Shown here: positions 58,655 through 64,000 of the stretch, piece by piece | Numbering within the stretch: position 1 is the first letter of the stretch | Layout: each line of letters starts with the position of its first letter | Assembly (NCBI RefSeq): GCF_014196525.1 | Contig: NZ_JACIDX010000015.1 | Span: 1-64,000 of the forward strand | Source: Novosphingobium sediminicola | GTDB taxonomy: Bacteria; Pseudomonadota; Alphaproteobacteria; Sphingomonadales; Sphingomonadaceae | DNA: 64,000 nt | Direction: 5' to 3' | Translations under genes and position numbers: made by a program | Notes under the pieces: generated by a model | Told to the model about the DNA's origin: nothing | What the model saw: only the letters and a program-made list of their open reading frames with translations | Database searches by the model: none

Positions 58655-59215
58655 TCACCAATGGCCCCCGCCCTGTTGCGGAAGCTCGTTCAACAAGCGG
58701 CGATGGCGTGCGGCCGTGGCGATTTCGCGTGCCTCCATCATCTGTTTGAAACTGCGCAGGATGCGGCGCACATGCGAACGGACCAGCGGGCCGGGGTGCA
58801 ATATCGCGACGCGTCCGCCCGTTTTGGCCGACAATTCAAACGCCATGGTCATGCGCAGGATCGTGCCGCGCGCTCCGGCGTCGACGAAATCGATCCTGCC
58901 GCCGTTTTCCACATCCCCGCCCGGCATCGCCTGCCAAAAGATAGTGTTGCCCGGCCGGTCTTCGCTGATAACCGAGATCCAGCTGGCGCGCAGACCTGCC
59001 GGTCCTTCGATGGTCCAGCGCGCGTGATCTCCATCCAGCGGAACGATCGAGACGACCGGGCCTACGATAGGCGCCACATTGGTCAAATCCCGCCAGAACG
59101 CGTAAAGCTCTCCTCGCGAGCGGGCGATGGTGACGGTCTCGGCGAAAAGTTCGCGGTCCGGCTCGATATCGCGCGAAGAGGTGACGGGCGCATCGTCTTT
59201 TTCAGACGCACTCAT
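58655..59215 (-). CDS. SRPBCC/polyketide cyclase-like protein
   Basis: A 186-residue START-like fold protein: ETVTIARSRGELYAFWRDLTNV at the N-terminus, IEGPAGLRASWISVISEDRPGNTIFWQAM and GRIDFVDAGARGTILRMTMAFEL. Such YndB/CoxG-like domains bind hydrophobic ligands. Its start overlaps the DUF4142 stop by one base (TGATG), indicating translational coupling. It lies 11 bases before the DUF2171 gene. Confidence 0.82.
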   Translation of the reverse strand: MSASEKDDAPVTSSRDIEPDRELFAETVTIARSRGELYAFWRDLTNVAPIVGPVVSIVPLDGDHARWTIEGPAGLRASWISVISEDRPGNTIFWQAMPGGDVENGGRIDFVDAGARGTILRMTMAFELSAKTGGRVAILHPGPLVRSHVRRILRSFKQMMEAREIATAARHRRLLNELPQQGGGHW

Positions 59216-59808
59216 CAGGCGCCGTCCTGTGGTTTCGTCAGCTTATCCAGCTCATCCAGATGTTTTTGCACCACCGGCGCAATCGCGCCTGCGGCCTCCT
59301 TCAGCGCGGGCGTATCGCCATCGGACGCATAATGCCGGTGGAGATCGAGCGCGTCATTATGCGCGCTGCGCTGGCTGGTGAGATAGAGCTGATCCACGTC
59401 AGCGGCGGCGGCGGACTTGATGGCGTCCAGCTTCTGCTGCTGATCCTGGCTCAGGCTGGTGGCTCCGGCGGCCAGTTTGAGCTTTTCAGCGGCGCCGCGC
59501 AATTTGCGGCTCGATTCCTGATGGGCCGAAATCATCATGTTGGCGAAGTTGCGCACGGCCGGATTTTTGCTGGTTTTGAGCAAGGCCCGCGAGGATTCGA
59601 TTTCGAAACTGTCCCCGGCGGCCGCCTTGTCGAGATAGGTGCGCGCATCCGTAGGCTGAAGCGTCAGATGCGGCAGAGTGACATCGGGCCCGCTGTCGGT
59701 TGCCACCGTGCCTTCGGTCGCATTGACATTTTCAGGGCCATTTTCAGGCTTCTTGTCACATGCCGCCAGCATCAGAACGGGGGCGATAATCAAAAGACTG
59801 TACTTCAT
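59215..59808 (-). CDS. DUF4142-domain lipoprotein
   Basis: A 197-residue protein with a lipoprotein signal (LLIIAPVLMLAAC, lipobox LAAC) and a DUF4142 domain: YLDKAAAGDSFEIESSRALLKTS, VRNFANMMISAHQESSRKL, LYLTSQRSAHNDALDLHRHYASDGD. This ferritin-like four-helix domain is often stress or biofilm linked; here Glu and His residues at the expected positions are visible but metal binding is not assured. It starts the leftward operon. Confidence 0.85.
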   Translation of the reverse strand: MKYSLLIIAPVLMLAACDKKPENGPENVNATEGTVATDSGPDVTLPHLTLQPTDARTYLDKAAAGDSFEIESSRALLKTSKNPAVRNFANMMISAHQESSRKLRGAAEKLKLAAGATSLSQDQQQKLDAIKSAAAADVDQLYLTSQRSAHNDALDLHRHYASDGDTPALKEAAGAIAPVVQKHLDELDKLTKPQDGA

Positions 59809-59860
59809 GGATTGTCTCCTTTCCGATCGGAAAGCGCGATCCTGCCGCGCCTTGCGACGA

Positions 59861-61045
59861 TCACAGCCGATAAGCTCGGGTGCTCAGCACCACCTTGGTC
59901 ACTTCATTTCGTGCATAGTGAAACTGAAGATAGGCATCGGCGGCCTGCTCAAGATCATGCCGGTGGCTGATCAAAAGAGCGCCGTCGATTGCCTCATCGA
60001 GAACCAGCCTCAGCAATTGAGGCATATGGCGCTGCACGTCGGCCTGACCGCTGCGCAGTATCAGACCCTTGCGCATCAGCGCCCCAAGCGGGAATTTATC
60101 GATCATACCGCCATAGCATCCGGACATGGAAATTCGTCCACCCCTGCGACATGCCATGATCGCCTGATAAATGACGTGCGCCGGGTCCATGGTGGGGGAA
60201 ATCGAACTGTTGACCGGATCGGCGATCATCTCGAAAAATGTGCCATGCGCGTCCATGCCCACCGCATCGATGCAGGCGTCCGGACCAACACCGCCCGTCA
60301 TGTCGATCAGCGCTTCGTGGACATTGGTATGGCTGAAATTGACCGCCTCGGCCCCCAATGCGCGAGCCTGTTCCAGACGGTTGGCGTAATGGTCAATGGC
60401 AATCACCCGCTCGGCGCCCATAATGCGGGCTGCCTGCACCGCGCAAAGCCCGACCGGGCCACAGCCCCAGACCGCCACCGTATCGCCCGCTTCGATGGCC
60501 GCGTGCTGGGCGGCCTGCCATCCGGCGGGCAAGGTGTCGGCAAGCAGCAGCAACCTGTCATCAGCCACGCCGTCGGGCACGACAAGCGGACCGGTATCGG
60601 AAAACGGCACGCGCACGAATTCCGCCTGTCCGCCCGAATAGCCGCCGGCCATCCGTCCGCAGCCAAATCTGGCGGCAGAGGGAAGCCCGTAATGCGGGCT
60701 GGCAAGATCCTGATTTTCAGGCGGATTACCGTTTTCGCAGGCTGAATATTGCTGCTTGGCGCAATGATAGCATCCCCCGCAGGCGATCGTGGAGGGCACG
60801 ACTACCCGCTGTCCCCGGCGCAAGGTCGAGGCGGCACCGATCTCGACCACTTCGCCCATGAATTCCTGCCCCAGAATATCTCCGGCGCTCATGGCGGGGA
60901 TCAGACCATCATAAATATGCAGATCGGACCCGCAGATCGCGCTTGACGTGACGCGCACGATGGCATCGCGCGGATTGACGATACCGGGATCGTCCACCGT
61001 ATCGACGCGGACATCATGTTTGCCATGCCAGGTCAGCGCACGCAT
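59861..61045 (-). CDS. Zinc-dependent alcohol/formaldehyde dehydrogenase-like enzyme
   Basis: A 394-residue medium-chain dehydrogenase of the glutathione-independent formaldehyde dehydrogenase type. Catalytic zinc: SSAICGSDLHIYDG and LGQEFMGEVV. Structural-zinc-like segment CGGCYHCAKQQYSACENGN. Rossmann motif VWGCGPVGLCAVQAARIMG followed by IDHYANR. The long SRFGCGRMAGGYSGGQAEFVRVP insertion is typical of that branch. It is a stand-alone gene, divergent from the PRC-barrel gene. It may detoxify aldehydes under stress. Confidence 0.87.
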   Translation of the reverse strand: MRALTWHGKHDVRVDTVDDPGIVNPRDAIVRVTSSAICGSDLHIYDGLIPAMSAGDILGQEFMGEVVEIGAASTLRRGQRVVVPSTIACGGCYHCAKQQYSACENGNPPENQDLASPHYGLPSAARFGCGRMAGGYSGGQAEFVRVPFSDTGPLVVPDGVADDRLLLLADTLPAGWQAAQHAAIEAGDTVAVWGCGPVGLCAVQAARIMGAERVIAIDHYANRLEQARALGAEAVNFSHTNVHEALIDMTGGVGPDACIDAVGMDAHGTFFEMIADPVNSSISPTMDPAHVIYQAIMACRRGGRISMSGCYGGMIDKFPLGALMRKGLILRSGQADVQRHMPQLLRLVLDEAIDGALLISHRHDLEQAADAYLQFHYARNEVTKVVLSTRAYRL

Positions 61046-61194
61046 GATCCGTTCTCCTGTCGCGCCATAGCTCCGGTCATCCCCTTATCCGGGCCCGGTC
61101 CGGGGCCATCTTCCTGCTGCGGTTAACGTCCGGCGGGCCGAGATGATCCATGCCCATGCGCTAACGTGGATTAGGATGATGTGCGCCGCGGGGT

Positions 61195-61221
61195 GGAACA
61201 AGGTCAGCTCCGCCCTGTTCC
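61195..61221 (+). promoter_or_regulatory. EcfG-like promoter for the PRC-barrel gene
   Basis: GGAAC (61195-61199), 16 bases, TGTTCC (61216-61221). It lies 64 bases before the ATG at 61286. The closest in this window to the GGAAC-N16-cGTT consensus. Confidence 0.65.
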
Positions 61222-61285
61222 GGTTCATGTCAGGCTGCGGCAAACCGGCGCGCCGGCATGTTTCATACCCTTCAGGAGATTCATC

Positions 61286-61651
61286 ATGCCCGAAACCACG
61301 GACACCTACGAAACGCACGACCTGATTTCCTCCGACCGGGTCGAAGGCACCGTCGTCTATAATCTGCAAGGCGAACGGCTGGGCACGATCAGCCGGTTCA
61401 TGGTCAACAAGCGCACCGGCAAGGCCCAGTATGCCGTCCTGCAATTTGGCGGATTGCTGGGTCTGGGCAGCGACTATTACCCCCTGCCCTGGCAGATCCT
61501 GACCTATGATCCGACGCAGGGCGGCTATGTCGTCAACATCAACCCGGAGCAGCTGGAAAACGCCCCCCATTACAGCGATGCCGACACGCCCACGTATGAC
61601 AACGATTATAACTGGCGCGTCTATTCGCATTACGGGCTGACCTATGCCTGA
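61286..61651 (+). CDS. PRC-barrel domain protein
   Basis: A 121-residue protein: LISSDRVEGTVVYNLQGERLGTISRFMVNKRTGKAQYAVLQFGGLLGLGSDYYPLPW is the PRC-barrel core (residues about 10-85), followed by a Tyr/Asp-rich tail. PRC barrels are small adaptor domains that bind RNA, photosynthetic proteins or membranes, and are frequent in alphaproteobacterial stress clusters. AGGAGAT lies 8 bases before the ATG. A terminator follows the gene. Confidence 0.85.
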   Translation: MPETTDTYETHDLISSDRVEGTVVYNLQGERLGTISRFMVNKRTGKAQYAVLQFGGLLGLGSDYYPLPWQILTYDPTQGGYVVNINPEQLENAPHYSDADTPTYDNDYNWRVYSHYGLTYA

Positions 61652-61722
61652 TGGCCATCGAGAAATGGCACCACATCTGGCCAACCCGACATGAAACGCA
61701 TGACGGGCAGGAGCCGTTAAAG

Positions 61723-61760
61723 GAAGGAAGCGCGCTGTCACAGCCGCTTCCTTCTTCACA
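61723..61760 (+). terminator. Terminator after the PRC-barrel gene
   Basis: GAAGGAAGCG (61723-61732) pairs with CGCTTCCTTC (61745-61754). An inner stem GCTGT-C-ACAGC with one bulged C completes the hairpin, followed by TTCTTC. It lies about 70 bases past the stop. Confidence 0.65.
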
Positions 61761-61813
61761 TCCACCGCTTATGCCGAGGAAACAGATGCCGCAAACGCGA
61801 TCAGAAGTCAGCC

Positions 61814-63064
61814 ATGAGTAAGACGAAGCTGACCGACCGGCTTGGTCCGGGGCTGATCACCGGGGCCGCCGACGATGACCCCAGCGGCATTGCCACCTAT
61901 GCCATAGCGGGCGCGCAATTCGGCACCTCGCTGCTCTGGACGATGCTCTTCACCTATCCGCTGATGGTGTCGGTCCAACTGGTCTGCGCGCGGGTCGGGC
62001 GGGTCACGGGGCATGGCCTCTCGCACAGTCTGGGCGCGGTTTTGCCCCGCTGGGGCATGGCGGCTATCCTGCTGCTGTTGTTTTGCGCCAATACGATCAA
62101 CATCGGCGCCGATCTTTCCGCCATGGGCGAAGCGGCCGCCATGATCGCGGGCCAGGGCCGCCATGCCTTCACCATCGGCTTTGCGGTGCTCTCGCTGGTG
62201 CTGCAATTGTTCGTGCCTTATGACCGTTATGCCCGGCTGTTGAAATGGATGACGCTTACATTGCTGGCCTATGTGGCGTTGCTTTTTATCGTGCGGGTGG
62301 ATTGGGGCGCCGCGCTGCATAATCTGCTTGTGCCCCGGATCAGCGGTCCGGGCGCTCTAACGGCCATCGTGGCCATTATGGGCACCACAATCAGCCCCTA
62401 TCTCTTTTTCTGGCAGGCTTCGCAGGAGGTGGAGGAGATCCGTCAGGTCGAGGAGCGCAAGCCCCTTCGCCGCGCGCGCAATCAGGCCGCCGATGCCTTT
62501 GCCCGGATCCGGATCGACACGTGGAGCGGCATGGCGGTATCGAACCTCATCGCTCTGGCGATTATGCTGGGCACGGCGGTGCCGCTGCACAATGCGGGAA
62601 AAACCCAGATCAATTCGGCCGCCGATGCCGCCCGCGCGCTTCAGCCTGTGGCGGGGGATCTGGCCTTTGCGGTCTTTGCGCTAGGCATTGTCGGCACGGG
62701 GCTGCTGGCAATCCCGGTGCTGGCGGGCGCATCGGCCTATGCCATTTGCGAGGCCACCGGACGCAAGGCCAGCCTTCAGGACACGCCACAACACGCCCGC
62801 GCCTTTTATCTGATCATCGCGCTGGGCATGGTGCTGGGCATGGCCATGGACTGGCTTGGCCTGAACGCGATGAAGGCGCTGTTCTGGAGCGCGGTGATCA
62901 ACGGCATCGTGGCTGTGCCCGTGCTGGCCGCGCTGATGCATATCGTTTCACGGCCCGCGATCATGGGGTCCTTTGTCGCGCCGCGTCTGCTGCGGATCGC
63001 GGGGTGGGTGACCACAGGCACGATGGCGCTGGCCGTTCTGGCCATGCCGTTTTCACCCGGATGA
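61814..63064 (+). CDS. NRAMP-family-like metal transporter with altered TM1 motif
   Basis: A 416-residue, 11-helix protein of the NRAMP fold: GLITGAADDDPSGIATYAIAGAQFG at the N-terminus and AIMGTTISPYLFFWQASQEVEE in TM6. Canonical Mn/Fe NRAMPs carry DPGN in TM1 and a MPH motif in TM6; here they read DPSG and SPYLFFWQ, so the metal ligands differ. It therefore belongs to a divergent branch, and its cargo (perhaps not Mn) is unclear. It lies 79 bases before an SDR gene on the same strand. Confidence 0.82.
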   Translation: MSKTKLTDRLGPGLITGAADDDPSGIATYAIAGAQFGTSLLWTMLFTYPLMVSVQLVCARVGRVTGHGLSHSLGAVLPRWGMAAILLLLFCANTINIGADLSAMGEAAAMIAGQGRHAFTIGFAVLSLVLQLFVPYDRYARLLKWMTLTLLAYVALLFIVRVDWGAALHNLLVPRISGPGALTAIVAIMGTTISPYLFFWQASQEVEEIRQVEERKPLRRARNQAADAFARIRIDTWSGMAVSNLIALAIMLGTAVPLHNAGKTQINSAADAARALQPVAGDLAFAVFALGIVGTGLLAIPVLAGASAYAICEATGRKASLQDTPQHARAFYLIIALGMVLGMAMDWLGLNAMKALFWSAVINGIVAVPVLAALMHIVSRPAIMGSFVAPRLLRIAGWVTTGTMALAVLAMPFSPG

Positions 63065-63143
63065 GGCCCGGGCACGACAATTGACCAGCGGACCGGCGAA
63101 CATCGTCCCGCCCGGCCCATTCCCTTTGAACAGGAGAAAAACC

Positions 63144-63995
63144 ATGGTTGAAACCCAGAGCATGATCCACGAAGACGCCCTGCCCGGCAATGAACACGAG
63201 CTTGATCCCAAGCCGGAGTGGCAGCCGCGCTATCCCGGCTCGGGCCGGTTGCAGGGCAAGGTCGCGGTCATCACCGGCGGCGACAGCGGGATCGGGCGAG
63301 CGGTGGCGGCGCTCTTTGCGCGCGAAGGGGCCGATATCGCCATCATCCATCTGATGGAGGACGAGGATGCGGCGGAAACCCGGCGCATCGTCGAGGCCGA
63401 GGGGCAACGCGCGCTGGCCATCCGCGCCGATATAGGCGACAAATCCGTCTGCGAAGGGCTGGTTCGCCAAATCATCGCCAGTCTGGGCCGCATCGACATT
63501 CTGGTCAACAATGCGGGCGAACAGCACCCCGACCCCGACATAACCAATATTACCGAGAACCAGCTACTGCGCACCTTTCAGACCAATATTTTCGCCATGT
63601 TCTATATGGTTCAGGCCGCCCGCCCGCATTTGGGCCAAGGCGCCGCCATCATCAACACCACCTCGGTTACCGGCTATCAAGGCAGCAGGAACCTGCTGGA
63701 TTACAGCGCGACCAAGGGGGCGATCACGGCCTTTACGCGCTCGCTATCGGAAAATCTGGTGAAGGACGGCATTCGCGTCAACGCCGTGGCGCCGGGGCCG
63801 ATCTGGACACCGCTCAACCCCTTTGGCGGCGCGGACGAGGAAAAGATCAAGCATTTCGGCCAGTCCACCCCCATGGGCCGCCCCGGACAGCCTAATGAGG
63901 TGGCTCCTGCCTTCCTGTTCCTTGCCTGCGAGGATTCCAGTTATATGTCGGGGCAGGTGCTGCACCCCAATGGCGGCACGGTGATCAACGGCTAA
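63144..63995 (+). CDS. SDR-family oxidoreductase (YghA/GsiB-like)
   Basis: A 283-residue short-chain dehydrogenase of the YghA/glucose-ribitol dehydrogenase type. It has a characteristic N-terminal extension (QSMIHEDALPGNEHELDPKPEWQPRYPGSGRLQGK) before the coenzyme loop TGGDSGIG, NNAGEQ, TTSVTGYQGS, DYSATKGAI and the C-terminal GQVLHPNGGTVI. These are often stress-induced. AGGAG lies 8 bases before the ATG. It is complete, ending 5 bases before the window end. Confidence 0.88.
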   Translation: MVETQSMIHEDALPGNEHELDPKPEWQPRYPGSGRLQGKVAVITGGDSGIGRAVAALFAREGADIAIIHLMEDEDAAETRRIVEAEGQRALAIRADIGDKSVCEGLVRQIIASLGRIDILVNNAGEQHPDPDITNITENQLLRTFQTNIFAMFYMVQAARPHLGQGAAIINTTSVTGYQGSRNLLDYSATKGAITAFTRSLSENLVKDGIRVNAVAPGPIWTPLNPFGGADEEKIKHFGQSTPMGRPGQPNEVAPAFLFLACEDSSYMSGQVLHPNGGTVING

Positions 63996-64000
63996 GGCCG

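Overview
The window is high-GC DNA from an alphaproteobacterium, most likely a sphingomonad of the Novosphingobium/Sphingobium type. The evidence is two large TonB-dependent receptors with catabolic genes beside them, a SciP-type DUF1153 protein, BLUF photoreceptors, an HWE-family histidine kinase, small stress proteins, and GGAAC-N16-xxTT promoters like those read by alphaproteobacterial EcfG sigma factors. The species call is inference. No rRNA gene, intact tRNA, CRISPR array or replication origin was seen.

Positions 1-3460 are a decayed junction of mobile DNA. They hold the right end of an IS3-family element inside a LysR-type regulator gene, a ClC chloride-channel pseudogene with three lesions, and the 3' half of a tRNA-Gln(TTG) that starts exactly at the anticodon loop. 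After the tRNA piece come a run of GGGGGTAT repeats, an 11-codon stub of a tyrosine integrase, and the C-terminal part of a GH39 beta-xylosidase-like gene.

Positions 3460-24243 are a catabolic supercluster that looks built for phenolic compounds with a short side chain, such as lignin-type monomers. The leftward half encodes an outer-membrane receptor, an MFS transporter, an AraC regulator, a flavocytochrome c of the p-cresol methylhydroxylase/vanillyl-alcohol oxidase type, two SDRs, two medium-chain dehydrogenases, three related cupins resembling 2,4'-dihydroxyacetophenone dioxygenase, and an acyl-CoA ligase. The rightward half is a compact operon: a Tm-1-like protein, a free biotin carrier, a biotin carboxylase, a stand-alone carboxyltransferase and a HAD phosphatase. 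An IclR regulator lies between the halves, flanked by two matching TTTCAC-N3-GTGAAA dyads. The rightward operon is the best candidate for a poorly described system: a biotin-dependent carboxylase that probably acts on an activated aromatic ketone.

Positions 24315-30894 carry a PHB-depolymerase-family esterase, an SDR, and an EmrAB/TolC-like tripartite efflux system (adaptor divergent from pump, outer-membrane channel and TetR regulator) around a symmetric promoter region. Positions 30901-40746 form a second catabolic unit: two-subunit aconitase X, MarR regulator, IlvD/Edd dehydratase, AAHS-type MFS importer, FAD-dependent oxidoreductase and TonB receptor.

Positions 41124-63995 are a signalling and stress region. 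It holds SciP, two BLUF proteins, a LuxR-type regulator with a degenerate receiver, an HWE kinase, three CRP/FNR-like regulators, DNA glycosylase Tag, and many small stress or envelope proteins (CsbD, YflT-like, PepSY-like, DUF2171, DUF4142, PRC-barrel, a hemerythrin fused to a repeat protein). A GH130/GT4 glycan pair, an NRAMP-like transporter and two dehydrogenases complete it. Several of these genes carry EcfG-like promoter candidates, which suggests a general-stress regulon.
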